Source: CAVSKL01 sp963728475 [NCBI: Candidatus Eiseniibacteriota bacterium] | GTDB lineage: Bacteria > Eisenbacteria > RBG-16-71-46 > JABDJR01 | Direction of reading: 5' to 3' | Assembly: GCA_963728475.1 (NCBI GenBank) | Contig: CAVSKL010000003.1 | Location: 496,001 to 560,000, forward strand | DNA: 64,000 bases | Shown here: positions 1 through 9,187 of the stretch, in pieces | Layout: every line of letters begins with the position of its first letter | How positions within the stretch are numbered: the first letter of the stretch is position 1 | Notes under the pieces: generated by a model | Databases searched by the model: none | What the model was told of the DNA's origin: nothing | The model's input: the letters and a program-made list of their open reading frames with translations, nothing else | Position numbers and translations under genes: made by a program

Positions 1-66
1 CCGCTGCAGCCCCACGATGAACAGGACCGCGGCGATCATGTAGAGAATCTGGATGATGTTTTCCAT
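1..66 (-). CDS. pntB: NAD(P) transhydrogenase subunit beta, N-terminal fragment
   Basis: Only the first 22 codons lie inside the window; the rest runs off the left edge. The peptide starts MENIIQILYMIAAVLFIVGL, a hydrophobic first membrane helix typical of the PntB N-terminus. PntB carries the NADP(H)-binding domain and part of the proton channel of the energy-linked transhydrogenase in the inner membrane. The start lies 10 nt downstream of the pntA2 stop on the same strand, matching the usual pntA1-pntA2-pntB order. The identity rests mainly on this context, because so little sequence is present. Confidence 0.8.
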   Translation of the reverse strand, partial: MENIIQILYMIAAVLFIVGLQR

Positions 67-76
67 GGTCGGCCTC

Positions 77-433
77 TCAGTCCTTCCGCTTGAACATGTG
101 GAGCATGCGGTCGGTCACCGCGTACCCGCCGGCCACGTTGATGATGGCGAAGAACACGGCGAGCGTCCCCAGCAGGGTTCCGGTCTCGAAGTGGCCCTGG
201 CTGGCCTGGACCAGCGAGCCCACGATGGTGATCCCGCTGATCGCGTTGGATCCGGACATGAGAGGGGTGTGCAGGGTCGGAGGCACCTTGGAAATCACGT
301 AGAAGCCGACGTAGGTGGCGAGGATGGTCACGTAGAGCGCCACCAGGAGCGGGTGATAGGGAATGTTGAAGTTGCTGAACATGAGTCCCAGCACCAGAAC
401 GGCGTTTCCCGCCAGCATGTCCAGAGGCATCAT
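77..433 (-). CDS. pntAB: NAD(P) transhydrogenase subunit alpha, part 2 (membrane domain)
   Basis: A 118-residue protein with about three hydrophobic helices (around residues 8-25, 30-50 and 80-105). It contains the glycine/serine-rich channel segment with SGSNAISGI that is characteristic of the small split alpha subunit. It forms part of the membrane proton channel that couples hydride transfer from NADH to NADP+ to the proton gradient. I chose the ATG at 433 because it overlaps the pntA1 stop as ATGA, a sign of translational coupling; the longer upstream extension is arginine/glycine-rich and reads inside pntA1. It is followed by pntB 10 nt downstream. Confidence 0.93.
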   Translation of the reverse strand: MMPLDMLAGNAVLVLGLMFSNFNIPYHPLLVALYVTILATYVGFYVISKVPPTLHTPLMSGSNAISGITIVGSLVQASQGHFETGTLLGTLAVFFAIINVAGGYAVTDRMLHMFKRKD

Positions 434-1593
434 GACTTGGCCCCTCCTTTCACCAGCTCCGCCACCTCGGGGACCCGCACCTCGCCCCCGTGGGTGACCA
501 CGCACCCGGCGTTGATCTCATCCTCCATGTCGAGGTTGAGCTCGCCCTTGGGGTAGAGATGGAGCACGACGTACATCAGGTTCTTGGCGTACATGTCGCT
601 GGAATGGAACGGGACCGTGGCCGGGATGTTGAGGGTGCCCATGATGGTCACCGCGTGCTTGACCACGGTCCGGCCCGGCTCGGTGAGGGCGCAGTTCCCG
701 CCGCGCTCGGCGGCGAGGTCCACGATCACCGTGCCCGGCCGCATCTCCTGGACCATGTCCTCGGAGATGAGGCGGGGGGCCGGCTTTCCCGGGACGAGGG
801 CGGTGGTGATGATCACGTCCGCCTCCACCACGTGCTTGCGCACGATCTCCCGCTGCTTCTTCAGGAATTCCTCGGACGCCTCGCGGGCGTAGCCGCCGGA
901 GGTCTCCATCGATTCGTCGGTGGGAACCTCGATGAACTTCCCGCCCAGGCTCTCCACCTGCTCCTTCACCGCGGGGCGGACGTCGGAGACCTCGACCACC
1001 GCGCCCAGCCGGCGGGCGGTGGCGATGGCCTGCAGTCCGGCCACCCCCGCGCCCATGATCACCACCTTGGCCGGGGTGATGGTCCCGGCCGGGGTCATCA
1101 TAAGAGGGAACATCTTGGGGAGCTTCTCCGCCGCCATCACCACCGCCTTGTAGCCGGCGATGTTGGCCTGGGAGGAGAGCGCGTCCATGCTCTGGGCGCG
1201 GGTGATCCGGGGCATACGGTCCATGGCGAAGGCGGTGATCTTGTGCTGCGCCAAGGCCTTGACCGCCTCGGCGTTCTCCATGGGCCACAGGAAGGAGATG
1301 AGAATGGCCCCCTCCTTGGGCAGCTCCGCCTCGTGCTTCCCCAGTTTCTGGTTGGGGAGCGGAGGCTGGAACTTCAGCACGATGTCGGCGGCCCCGTAAA
1401 GGGCGGCCAAGTCAGAACCTACGGTGGCCCCGGCCTGACGGAAAGCGTCGTCCGGAATGCTGGCGGCGTCGCCGGCCCCGGATTCGATGGTGACGGTGAA
1501 GCCTTCCTTTACCAGCCGCTTCACCGTCTCGGGAATGATCGCCACCCGCGTCTCACCGGGAGCGATTTCCCTGGGAACAAAGAGCGTCGGCAT
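430..1593 (-). CDS. pntAA: NAD(P) transhydrogenase subunit alpha, part 1 (NAD-binding)
   Basis: About 387 residues beginning MPTLFVPREI. It has the alanine dehydrogenase/PntA N-terminal domain (GETRVAIIPETVKRL), a Rossmann dinucleotide site with GAGVAGLQAI near residue 170, and the C-terminal motif DLAAERGGNC. This is the soluble NAD(H)-binding domain I of the transhydrogenase. An in-frame ATG lies nine codons upstream (1620), but GAGGA sits about 5 nt before the 1593 ATG, so I prefer the shorter start. It is first in a pntAA-pntAB-pntB operon with an ATGA overlap to the next gene. The split alpha subunit is the usual arrangement outside enterobacteria. Confidence 0.94.
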   Translation of the reverse strand: MPTLFVPREIAPGETRVAIIPETVKRLVKEGFTVTIESGAGDAASIPDDAFRQAGATVGSDLAALYGAADIVLKFQPPLPNQKLGKHEAELPKEGAILISFLWPMENAEAVKALAQHKITAFAMDRMPRITRAQSMDALSSQANIAGYKAVVMAAEKLPKMFPLMMTPAGTITPAKVVIMGAGVAGLQAIATARRLGAVVEVSDVRPAVKEQVESLGGKFIEVPTDESMETSGGYAREASEEFLKKQREIVRKHVVEADVIITTALVPGKPAPRLISEDMVQEMRPGTVIVDLAAERGGNCALTEPGRTVVKHAVTIMGTLNIPATVPFHSSDMYAKNLMYVVLHLYPKGELNLDMEDEINAGCVVTHGGEVRVPEVAELVKGGAKS

Positions 1594-1668
1594 CTGGTCC
1601 TCGCTTCTTGGGATGTTCACGTGCCGGACCCCCCGCTAACAGAGCGCCGGGAGGCCAAACGCGGGCCA

Positions 1669-1698
1669 TTCTACGGGTGCTTCCCCGGAATCGTCGAG
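1669..1698 (-). promoter_or_regulatory. Possible sigma70-type promoter for the pnt operon
   Basis: On the minus strand TCGACG (1698-1693) is followed after 18 nt by TAGAAT (1674-1669), about 75 nt upstream of the pntAA start. The -10 is a 5/6 match to TATAAT; the -35 is weak. Nothing else in this gap looks like a promoter. Confidence 0.3.
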
Positions 1699-1904
1699 GG
1701 CCGAATCTCGAATCGGCATATCGGGCGGTCCGCTTGGACGGGGCGCGGCAAGGGGTTGAGGCGGGATCGAACCTGGATAGAAGTTATGCACTTTTCGGAT
1801 GATCGGGATCGTCGAGGGAATCGGTATGGTAATTCCATCGGGAGGGGGGCAGGGGCGTCCGGACCCGGCGTGCCCCGGCTCTCCCGGGAAGGAGTCTGAC
1901 GGCC

Positions 1905-2396
1905 ATGAACATCGACTGCCCCGGCAATTCCCCGGAATTCGACCCCACCGGTCTCTTCCGGACGGTCCTCATCCCGGTCGACTTCACTCCCGCCTCGCGC
2001 CAGGCGCTCATCACCGCCTGTGAGATGAGGCGCCGGTTCGGCTCCGAGCTTCACGTGTTCCGTCTGAGCGCGTTCGGCGAGAACGACGATTTCATCCGGG
2101 GGCTGGGCGCGCCCTGGTCCGAGGTCGACGTCGCCGAGGAGACCCGGAACCAGCTCCGGATGTTCGGCGAGAGCATCTGCCGCGGCACTCCCTGCCTGCA
2201 CTACGAAACCCTGGTGGGGGAGGACCCGGTGGAGGGGATCGCCAAGGCGGCCCGGGACGTGGACGCGAGCCTGGTCCTGTTGCCCGTCAACCCCGGGAAG
2301 TCGATCCTTCGCAGCAAGGCGGAGAAGATCGCCCGCGCCCTGGACGTGCCGGTGATGCTGATCCGCGAAGGGGTCCGGATCCCGATTCCGGCCTGA
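1905..2396 (+). CDS. Universal stress protein (UspA-like), divergent
   Basis: A 163-residue protein with the Usp fold signature: an initial beta strand [11 protein letters not shown] at residues 18-28, a helix with [11 protein letters not shown], and a final strand DVPVMLIRE. The middle contains [12 protein letters not shown] where ATP-binding Usps carry the G2xG9xG(S/T) loop. Here only [16 protein letters not shown] follows, so the nucleotide-binding glycine pattern is degraded and ATP binding is uncertain. It is cytoplasmic, with no signal peptide. An AAGGAG lies upstream of the ATG with a longish spacer. It is monocistronic and divergent from pnt. A second, more canonical Usp gene is at 63468-63923. 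Confidence 0.85.
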   Translation: MNIDCPGNSPEFDPTGLFRTVLIPVDFTPASRQALITACEMRRRFGSELHVFRLSAFGENDDFIRGLGAPWSEVDVAEETRNQLRMFGESICRGTPCLHYETLVGEDPVEGIAKAARDVDASLVLLPVNPGKSILRSKAEKIARALDVPVMLIREGVRIPIPA

Positions 2397-2614
2397 CCGC
2401 GCTTTCCGGCGGCGGCTCCGCTCCGCCCCGGATCCCCGCGGGCCGGCCCCCCCCGGGTGGTTTCGCCGCTCCGGGCACGGTAGGATTGGGCCCGGAACCC
2501 GACGTGACCGCCGCGGGGGTTCTTGCGTCCTTCCGGGGAGCCCCGGGAAACGGGCGCCCCTCCCGGGGAGTGCCCCCGGGTCCTCGTACCACATGCCATC
2601 GGGAGGTTGCCGGA

Positions 2615-3637
2615 GTGCCGGGAGTTCATTCGGAACCGGAGAAGCTCGTCGTCATCGGGTCGGGACCGGCCGCGTTCACCGCGGCGATCTACGCCGCCCG
2701 GGCGGAGCTGGCTCCGCTGGTGTTCGAGGGGTCGCTGGCCAACGACCGGGGCGAGATCCCCGGCGGCCAGCTCATGACCACCACCGAGGTCGAGAACTTC
2801 CCCGGTTTCCCCGAGGGGATCGGAGGAGCCGACCTGATGGACTTGATCCGGCGGCAGGCGGAGCGATTCGGCGCGCGCCTGGTGCAGGAGGACGTGATCC
2901 GGGCGGAGCTCTCCGGACTCCCCTTCCGCTTCACCCTCGGCAACGGCGAGACGGTGAGCGCCTTGAGCGCGATCGTGGCCACCGGCGCCCGGGCCAAGAA
3001 GCTGAATCCCAAGGGAAGCGAACTCTTCTGGCAGAACGGGGTCAGCGCCTGCGCGGTCTGCGACGGAGCGCTCCCCATCTTCCGCGACCGGCCGTTGGTG
3101 GTGGTCGGGGGAGGGGACACCGCCATGGAAGAAGCGGCCTTCCTCACCCGGTACGCCTCCAAGGTCTACATCGTCCACCGCCGGGACGAGTTCCGCGCCT
3201 CGAAGATCATGCAGGACCGGGTGCTCGGCAACCCCAAGGTGGAGGTGGTGTGGAGCCACCTGGTCGACGAGCTGCACGGTGGCGGCCGGCTGGAAGCGGT
3301 GACCCTGGTCTCCACCCGGGACAGCTCCCGCCGGCGGCTGGAGGTGGGTGGGCTCTTCTACGCCATCGGGCACGTTCCCAACACCGCGTTCCTGGAGGGC
3401 CAGCTCGAGACCGACCCCAGCGGCTACCTGGTGCTCAAGCAGGGGCAGGAGACCGGCGTTCGCGGGGTGTTCGCGGCCGGGGACGTTCACGACCATCGCT
3501 ATCGCCAGGCGGTGACCGCGGCCGGGTCCGGCTGCGCCGCCGCCCTGGACGCCGAGCACTACCTGGCCGGGCTGGCCCAGGACCGGCCGGAGCTGTTCGA
3601 GGAGCGGCCGGTGGAGCCGTTCCCGAATCCGTCCTGA
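2615..3637 (+). CDS. trxB: Thioredoxin reductase (NADPH, FAD)
   Basis: A 340-residue low-molecular-weight thioredoxin reductase. Visible landmarks are the FAD-binding [15 protein letters not shown] near residue 15, the NFPGFPEG motif near 61, the redox-active CAVC (C146, C149), the NADPH-site [15 protein letters not shown] with downstream HRRDEFRAS, and the C-terminal [10 protein letters not shown] that closes the FAD site. It transfers electrons from NADPH to thioredoxin in the cytosol. I chose the GTG at 2615 because GGAGG lies 8 nt upstream and the protein then starts just ahead of the first beta strand; the reading frame stays open further upstream but that stretch is low-complexity. No thioredoxin gene is adjacent. 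Confidence 0.94.
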   Translation: MPGVHSEPEKLVVIGSGPAAFTAAIYAARAELAPLVFEGSLANDRGEIPGGQLMTTTEVENFPGFPEGIGGADLMDLIRRQAERFGARLVQEDVIRAELSGLPFRFTLGNGETVSALSAIVATGARAKKLNPKGSELFWQNGVSACAVCDGALPIFRDRPLVVVGGGDTAMEEAAFLTRYASKVYIVHRRDEFRASKIMQDRVLGNPKVEVVWSHLVDELHGGGRLEAVTLVSTRDSSRRRLEVGGLFYAIGHVPNTAFLEGQLETDPSGYLVLKQGQETGVRGVFAAGDVHDHRYRQAVTAAGSGCAAALDAEHYLAGLAQDRPELFEERPVEPFPNPS

Positions 3638-3954
3638 TTCCGACAAATTCAATCGTCTATAGGTATCGACGGCCAATTAGGGTTGTATACCCCAAACGAA
3701 TTTCAGTAAGGTGGACGGCATAAGCAGGCGCCCCCCCCTTGCCGAACTTTCCCCCAGAACCGATCCCGGCCCCGGGTTCGATCGTCGGCCGCCACGGGCG
3801 GCGGGCGTGTCCCGAAGAGTTGCCCATCCCGCGTCCCCCCACGGGTGAGCGCGAGGCGGTCCGACCGCCTCCACCGGCCGAAGGCCGAAAGCTCTCCGTC
3901 TCATGCCTCCCCGGCGACGGTCGCCCGCCGGCGACACGTCGAACGGAGGTCATC
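3638..3954. other. 317-nt intergenic region ahead of the NHL protein gene
   Basis: The first 80 nt (3640-3725) are notably A/T-richer than the surroundings and include TATAGG and TTGTATACC, so a promoter for the downstream secreted-protein gene probably lies here, but no clear -35/-10 pair with correct spacing stands out. The remainder is G/C-rich with no gene visible. GGAGG sits just upstream of the ATG at 3955. Confidence 0.35.
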
Positions 3955-5445
3955 ATGAAAGCCCTGTCCATCCTTTCGGCCCTGGTCATCGCGGCCGCGC
4001 TCGCGGCGCCCGCCTCCGCCCAGGGACCGCTTCTGCCCCAGGCCCAGTGGGGGAGTCCGGGTACCGCCCCCGGACAGTTCCTTCGCCCCTACGGTATCCA
4101 GGTCAGCGCCGCCGGCGAAACCTGGGTGGCGGACCGGAACCGCAGCGACGTCCAGTGCCTGGACCAGGCCGGCGCCTGCATCGAGGTCTGGGGCGGAATC
4201 GGCGACACTCCCGGCCTCCTGCGGAGCCCGCAGGCCCTGGCGGTGGACCCGCAGAACCGGGTCTACGTGGCCGACACCTACAACAACCGGGTCCAGATCT
4301 TCACCTCGAGCGGCGTCCTCATCCGGGAGGTGGGGAGCTTCGGCCAGACTCCCGGCAAGTTCGTGAAACCGCAGGGGATCGCCGTCGCCGTCGACGGCAC
4401 CTTCTACGTGGCCGACGGGCTTCGCCGCATCCAGAAGTTCGACGCCCAGGGGAACTACCTGGCCCAGTTCGGGGGCGACGGTTCCGGCCCCGGCCGGTTC
4501 TCGGTGTACATGGGGGTGGGGAAGATCGTGCTCGACGGGCAGGGTCACCTCTACGCCCTCGATCCCGGAAACCACCGGGTCCAGGAGTTCACCACCGGCG
4601 GCGCGTTCGTCACCTCCTGGGGCTCCTACGGCTCCGGCTACGGCCAGTTCGCGTACCCGGAGGGGATCGCGGTGGACGACGCGGGCCAGGTCTACGTGGC
4701 CGATACCCAGAACAGCCGGATCGAGGCCTTCTCGTCCACCGGTGCCCTGCTCTACGTCCAGGGCGCGTTCGGAACCGGGCCCGGCCTCCTGAACAAGCCC
4801 ACCGGCGTGGCCTTCCACGACGGGAGGATCTACGTGGCCGACACCGGGAACGCCCGCGTTCAGGTGTTCGCCCAGCCGCGGTGGGTGCCCGGCACGATTG
4901 CCGACCCGATCTCCCGCGACCCCGGGGCCTTCCTGGTCCTGGTCCAGGATCTATGGACGCTCAAGGTGTCCCAGTACGACCTCTCCACCCTGCGCCTGAA
5001 CGGGGCGGCGCCGCTCCGGATGACGGTCATTCCCCGAAGCGGGATCTACATGATCTTCAGCGTCAACCAGGCCTTCGAGGGCGAGGGGGGCCTCCGTCAG
5101 GGGGTCCTGACCGGGCTTCTCCACGACGGATCGCCGGTGGCGGCGGTCCAGTTCGTCTCGGTGGATCCCGCCCCGAAGCGGGGCGACTCCGAGGCGGCCG
5201 GAGTCGTTACCCGGAACCGCGGGGGGGTGGTGGACCTCCACTTCCGGTTGCCCGAGGGGGCCGACACCCGGCTCACCGTGTTCGACATCCAGGGGCGGGT
5301 GGTGGAGCGGGTGGTGGACGGTTATCTCGCCGCCGGTGAACAGTCGATGACCTGGTCCGGCGCCGGACTCCCCTCGGGGGTCTACTTCTACCGCCTGGAG
5401 GCGGGGCCGGTGAGGGCCACCGGCAAGCTCATCCTCACCCGTTGA
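3955..5445 (+). CDS. Secreted NHL-repeat beta-propeller protein with FlgD-Ig/sorting-like C-terminus
   Basis: A 496-residue exported protein. The signal peptide MKALSILSALVIAAALAAPA ends at ASAQ around residue 22. Six NHL-type repeats follow (about residues 35-315), with recurrent VYVADTxNxRVQ cores, predicting a six-bladed propeller. A middle beta-rich region (about 320-425) has no recognised motif. The last 70 residues resemble a FlgD-type Ig/T9SS type A sorting domain: a stretch like TRLTVFDIQGRVV, then SGVYFYRL and a terminal GKLILTR. It is probably surface-attached or secreted; binding partner unknown. The ATG at 3955 follows GGAGG and gives a perfect signal peptide. Monocistronic, ending at a strong bidirectional hairpin. 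Confidence 0.85.
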   Translation: MKALSILSALVIAAALAAPASAQGPLLPQAQWGSPGTAPGQFLRPYGIQVSAAGETWVADRNRSDVQCLDQAGACIEVWGGIGDTPGLLRSPQALAVDPQNRVYVADTYNNRVQIFTSSGVLIREVGSFGQTPGKFVKPQGIAVAVDGTFYVADGLRRIQKFDAQGNYLAQFGGDGSGPGRFSVYMGVGKIVLDGQGHLYALDPGNHRVQEFTTGGAFVTSWGSYGSGYGQFAYPEGIAVDDAGQVYVADTQNSRIEAFSSTGALLYVQGAFGTGPGLLNKPTGVAFHDGRIYVADTGNARVQVFAQPRWVPGTIADPISRDPGAFLVLVQDLWTLKVSQYDLSTLRLNGAAPLRMTVIPRSGIYMIFSVNQAFEGEGGLRQGVLTGLLHDGSPVAAVQFVSVDPAPKRGDSEAAGVVTRNRGGVVDLHFRLPEGADTRLTVFDIQGRVVERVVDGYLAAGEQSMTWSGAGLPSGVYFYRLEAGPVRATGKLILTR

Positions 5446-5478
5446 TCCCGTCCGGGTCTCCGGATTTCGCGTGAAAGC

Positions 5479-5506
5479 GAGGCGCCCCGGCCGGCCGGGG
5501 CGCCTC
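5479..5506. terminator. 28-bp perfect palindrome, bidirectional terminator
   Basis: A perfect 28-bp inverted repeat (GAGGCGCCCCGG arms around a CCGG centre) lies between the convergent NHL protein gene and aldo/keto reductase gene. It lacks a T-run, as is common in very high-GC genomes. The convergent position supports terminator function. Confidence 0.65.
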
Positions 5507-5529
5507 ACCGGTTCGAAGGCGGAGGGGGG

Positions 5530-6534
5530 TCAGGCCGCCCCCCCCGGCCTCGGGGGCCGGAATCCGAGGACGGGATGGGCACGGTAGTGCTTCTCCAGAC
5601 GCGCCGTCTCCTCCGGGTCGAGCCTGATCTCCAGCGCCTGGACCGCGTCGGTGATGTGCTGCACCTTGGTGGCGCCCACGATGGGGGCGGTGACCCCCGG
5701 GGCCTGCAGGAGCCAGGCCAGGGCCACCTGCGCCGGCTTCACCCCGCGCTCCCCGGCGATCGCCTCCACCGCCTCCAGCACCTGGAAGTCCTCGTCGGCG
5801 AAGTACATGTCCTTGGCGAAGCCGTCGGTCCGGGCCCGCTCGGTCGGTTCCTCGAGGCCGCGTTTCCGGTTCCCGGCCAGGAACCCTCGCGCCAGCGGGC
5901 TCCAGGGGATGACCCCCACCCCCTCGTCCAGGCAGAGCGGGATCATCTCCCGCTCCTCCTCCCGGTAGATCAGGTTGTAGTGGTTCTGCATGGAGACGAA
6001 ACGGTGATGCCCCCGGTCCCCGGCCAGGTGCAAGGCCTTGGCGAACTGCCACGCGGCCATGCTGCTCGCCCCCAGGTAACGGACCTTGCCCGCCCGGACC
6101 AGGGAGTCCAGCGCCTCCACCACCTCCTCCGCGGGGACGTGGGGATCCCAGCGGTGGATCTGGTAGAGGTCGACGTGGTCCAGGCCCAGTCGGCGAAGCG
6201 AGGCGTCGCAGGCGTCCAGAATGTGCTTCCGGCCGAGCCCCCCCGCATTGGGGGCCTTCCGGGAGGGGAAGAAGACCTTGGTCGCCACCACCGTTTCGTC
6301 CCGGCGGGTCATTTCTCGCAGGCAGGCGCCGGTGATCTCCTCGCTCCGCCCCCGGGAGTACATATCGGCGGTATCGAAGAAGTTGATGCCGGCGTCCACC
6401 GCCGCCCGGAAGTGCGCCCGCGCTTCCTCCTCCGGCAGTACCCAGGAGCGCCAGTCCGGGTCCCCGTACGACATGCAGCCCAGACAGATCCGGGACACCT
6501 CGAGCCCGGTGCGGCCCAATCTTACGTATTGCAT
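5530..6534 (-). CDS. Aldo/keto reductase (NADPH-dependent, AKR family)
   Basis: A 334-residue TIM-barrel oxidoreductase. The catalytic tetrad is visible as D54 (FFDTADMY), Y59, K86 (VATKVFF) and H127 (YQIHRWD). The C-terminal cofactor-binding segment is PIVGATKVQHI. It resembles the YajO/voltage-channel-beta-like AKR group acting on aldehydes or sugars; the substrate cannot be read from sequence. The start MQYVRLGRTGLEVS is the usual family N-terminus. It is monocistronic, convergent with the NHL gene and divergent from the cytochrome island. A second, distinct AKR is at 31306-32313. Confidence 0.9.
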   Translation of the reverse strand: MQYVRLGRTGLEVSRICLGCMSYGDPDWRSWVLPEEEARAHFRAAVDAGINFFDTADMYSRGRSEEITGACLREMTRRDETVVATKVFFPSRKAPNAGGLGRKHILDACDASLRRLGLDHVDLYQIHRWDPHVPAEEVVEALDSLVRAGKVRYLGASSMAAWQFAKALHLAGDRGHHRFVSMQNHYNLIYREEEREMIPLCLDEGVGVIPWSPLARGFLAGNRKRGLEEPTERARTDGFAKDMYFADEDFQVLEAVEAIAGERGVKPAQVALAWLLQAPGVTAPIVGATKVQHITDAVQALEIRLDPEETARLEKHYRAHPVLGFRPPRPGGAA

Positions 6535-6721
6535 CCTCCGGTTCCTTTCCGCGGGACCTCACCTCCTCCGATCGCGATGCGGGTTCGATTCTGCCGCTCC
6601 CGCCGCCTCCCTGTCCATGCATCCTCCCCCAGGCCCGGTTGAGACGGAGTCTCGGGTGCGATGCGCCGGTCAACCGGTTCCGGATCCGCCGCTTGCGGGA
6701 TCAAACTCCAAAAAGACCCGT

Positions 6722-6751
6722 TTTACAAATTCTGGATTTCGTCATTATGCT
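6722..6751 (+). promoter_or_regulatory. Candidate promoter of the electron-transfer island
   Basis: TTTACA (6722-6727), 18 nt, then TATGCT (6746-6751), inside a locally A/T-rich stretch. The same TATGCT -10 recurs in three other candidate promoters of this window (31110, 40013, 62136). It lies about 70 nt upstream of the ImcH-like start. Confidence 0.5.
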
Positions 6752-6822
6752 GTCGGGATTGCCGATGCGCGTGTCAGGATACGCGCGTTCGTAACCGACT
6801 TGGGAATCCCGGAGGCGCTTCC

Positions 6823-8340
6823 GTGCCCGATCGCGACAAGAAACGGATATACCCCGGCCTCGCCTACAACCTCATCACGCTCCTGGGAGCGGCGATGGCG
6901 TTGTTCGGGCTCGCCGCCATCATCATCCTCTTCATCCTCAACCTGTTCGCCCACGGGTCCAACCCCTACATCGGGATCTTCATCTTCATGGCGTTCCCGG
7001 GGATCCTGATCCTGGGGCTCTTGCTCATCCCCCTCGGGATGTGGCGGGAGAAGAAGCGCCAGGAGCGGGGGGAGACCCGGCCGATCCAGGTCGACCTCGG
7101 CAACCCCCATCACCGCAACGCCCTGGTCACCTTCGTGGCCGGGACCTCGCTCTTCCTCCTGGTCACCACCATCGGGCTCTACCAGGGCTACCAGTGGACG
7201 GAGTCGGTGGAGTTCTGCGGCACGGTGTGCCACACGGTGATGAAGCCCGAGCACACCGCCTACCTGAACTCGGCCCACGCCCGGGTGGCGTGCGTCAACT
7301 GCCACATCGGCCCCGGTGCCGGCTGGTACGTGAAGAGCAAGATGTCGGGGGCGAGGCAGGTGTTCAAGACCGCCCTCCACATCTACCCCACGCCGATTCC
7401 CACCCCCGTCCACAATCTGCGTCCGGCTCAGGAGACCTGCGAGCAGTGCCACTGGCCCCAGAAGTTCTATCCGGCCAGCCAGGTCACCCGGGACCACTTC
7501 CTGGGCGACGAGCACAACACCCACTGGCAGATCAATCTGTTGATGAAGGTGGGGGGGACCTCCGCGTCGCCGGAGGGGCACGCCTCCGGCATCCACTGGC
7601 ACGTGGACAAGGCCAATCACATGGTCTACGTGGCCGGAGACTCCCTGCGCCAGTCCTTCGAGCAGGTGATGTGGAACCAGGACGGCAAGGAGATCATCTA
7701 CGCCAGGGGGGGCAGGCCCCTCCCCGATTCGGTGATGGCGGAGCGGCAGTCCGAGGGGCGGGTTCGCCGCCTGGATTGTATCGACTGCCACAACCGGCCG
7801 TCCCACAACTACCACTCGCCCATGGACGCGGTGAACACGGCCATGGCCGCGGGGAGACTGAGCGCTTCCATCCCGTGGATCAAACGGGAAGCGGTGCACG
7901 TGCTGTCGGTCGAGTACGCCACCACCCAGGGGGCCATGGACTCCATCGCCGCCGGGATGGAAGGGTTCTACCGGGACAAGGGGATCGCTCTTCCTGCGGA
8001 AGCGGTGAAGGCGGTCCAGGGTATCTACAGCCAGAACATGTTCCCGGAAATGCGCGTCCGCTGGGATCGCTATCCCGACAACCGGGGTCACCTTCTGTTC
8101 CCGGGCTGCTTTCGTTGCCACGGTTCGGACCTGGCGACCGCGGACGGCAGGACGATCAGCGCGGACTGCAACCTCTGCCACACCATCGTGTCGCAGGGGG
8201 TGGCCAGCGCGATCGGGGACACCCTGGTCTACGGAGGTTTGAAATTCCGGCATCCGGTGGACATCGAGGGCGCGGAGACGGAGATGCCCTGCACCGAGTG
8301 CCATATCGGGGATGACTCCATCTACGGGATGGAAGACTGA
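6823..8340 (+). CDS. NapC/NirT-family 7-haem inner-membrane cytochrome c (ImcH-like)
   Basis: A 505-residue protein with three N-terminal membrane helices (about residues 12-35, 47-70 and 97-116), then a periplasmic multihaem domain. Haem sites in order are CGTVCH (a CX3CH variant), CVNCH, CEQCH, CIDCH, CFRCH, CNLCH and CTECH: seven in all. Three helices, seven haems and about 510 residues match Geobacter ImcH, the NapC/NirT-type quinol oxidase that feeds high-potential extracellular acceptors. It would oxidise menaquinol and reduce periplasmic cytochromes. GTG at 6823 is chosen because GGAGG lies 7 nt upstream; an earlier in-frame start would add a cysteine-rich, unlikely N-terminus. The 4-haem partner follows 90 nt downstream. 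Confidence 0.88.
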   Translation: MPDRDKKRIYPGLAYNLITLLGAAMALFGLAAIIILFILNLFAHGSNPYIGIFIFMAFPGILILGLLLIPLGMWREKKRQERGETRPIQVDLGNPHHRNALVTFVAGTSLFLLVTTIGLYQGYQWTESVEFCGTVCHTVMKPEHTAYLNSAHARVACVNCHIGPGAGWYVKSKMSGARQVFKTALHIYPTPIPTPVHNLRPAQETCEQCHWPQKFYPASQVTRDHFLGDEHNTHWQINLLMKVGGTSASPEGHASGIHWHVDKANHMVYVAGDSLRQSFEQVMWNQDGKEIIYARGGRPLPDSVMAERQSEGRVRRLDCIDCHNRPSHNYHSPMDAVNTAMAAGRLSASIPWIKREAVHVLSVEYATTQGAMDSIAAGMEGFYRDKGIALPAEAVKAVQGIYSQNMFPEMRVRWDRYPDNRGHLLFPGCFRCHGSDLATADGRTISADCNLCHTIVSQGVASAIGDTLVYGGLKFRHPVDIEGAETEMPCTECHIGDDSIYGMED

Positions 8341-8430
8341 TGCGGATCAATTTCATGTTTCGAGGTGCGCGCAAGTGTCGGTGAAGGTCCCAGGCCGGTG
8401 CACCGGTCCGGACCGGGAGGTGAATGGAAA

Positions 8431-9021
8431 ATGAAAGGTAAGAAGGCACTGGTCGTTCTTTTGATGGCGGGGTCCATGACCCTGACCTGGCTCGTCGCCT
8501 CGGCCCAGGAGGCCAAGGAGGAGGCCAAGAAGGACGCCTACACCTACGTCGGAGCGAAGACCTGCAAGATGTGCCACAGCAAGGCCGCGACCGGGGATCA
8601 GTACGCCAAGTGGGAGGCAAGCGCCCACTCCAAGGCGTACGCCTCCCTGGCTTCGGACGAGGCCAAGGCCGCGGCGAAGAAATTGGGGATCGACGACCCC
8701 CAGACCGCGGACGCCTGCCTGAAGTGCCACGTGACCGCGTATCCGGTCATGAAGGACATCGCCAACCAGAAGATCACCCTCGAGGAGGGGATCTCCTGCG
8801 AGAGCTGCCACGGTCCCGGGAGCGCCTACAAGGGTCTGAAGACCATGAAGGATCTCCACGCCGGCACCGTCAAGCCCGAGACGGTGGGTCTCCTGGTCGC
8901 CGATGAGAAGACCTGCCTGAACTGCCACGTCGCCGAGGGGAACCCCTTCTACAAGGAGTTCAAGTACGACGAGTACCTCAAGAAGATCGCGCACCCGATT
9001 CCCGCGGCGGAAGGCAAGTAG
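8431..9021 (+). CDS. Periplasmic tetrahaem cytochrome c (c554-like)
   Basis: A 196-residue protein. A signal peptide (MKGKKALVVLLMAGSMTLTW, cleavage after about residue 25 at ASAQ) is followed by a lysine/alanine-rich segment and four haem motifs: CKMCH, CLKCH, CESCHGPG and CLNCH. The CESCHGPGSAY pattern and overall size resemble the cytochrome c554 (tetrahaem) family. It would act as a soluble periplasmic shuttle between the ImcH-like quinol oxidase encoded just upstream and the outer-membrane conduits. The ATG at 8431 has GGGAGG upstream; the frame is open further 5' but without a signal sequence. A hairpin follows the stop. Confidence 0.86.
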   Translation: MKGKKALVVLLMAGSMTLTWLVASAQEAKEEAKKDAYTYVGAKTCKMCHSKAATGDQYAKWEASAHSKAYASLASDEAKAAAKKLGIDDPQTADACLKCHVTAYPVMKDIANQKITLEEGISCESCHGPGSAYKGLKTMKDLHAGTVKPETVGLLVADEKTCLNCHVAEGNPFYKEFKYDEYLKKIAHPIPAAEGK

Positions 9022-9051
9022 ACCGTCGTAAGGCCCAGACGAGAAGGATTC

Positions 9052-9083
9052 CCGCCCGCTCCGGCATCGCCCGGGGCGGGCGG
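9052..9083 (+). terminator. Hairpin after the c554-like gene
   Basis: Arms CCGCCCGC (9052-9059) and GCGGGCGG (9076-9083) form an 8-bp perfect GC stem, followed by TTCCGTTTGG. It is a weak terminator candidate 30 nt after the stop codon. Confidence 0.4.
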
Positions 9084-9187
9084 TTCCGTTTGGGCGCCCG
9101 GCATCGGCGCCGGCCCGGAGGCGCAAGCCCTCCTCCCCGCGGGGGGCGGCGGGGAACGAATGGGTAAGGGCGGGGAGCGCAGGCACC

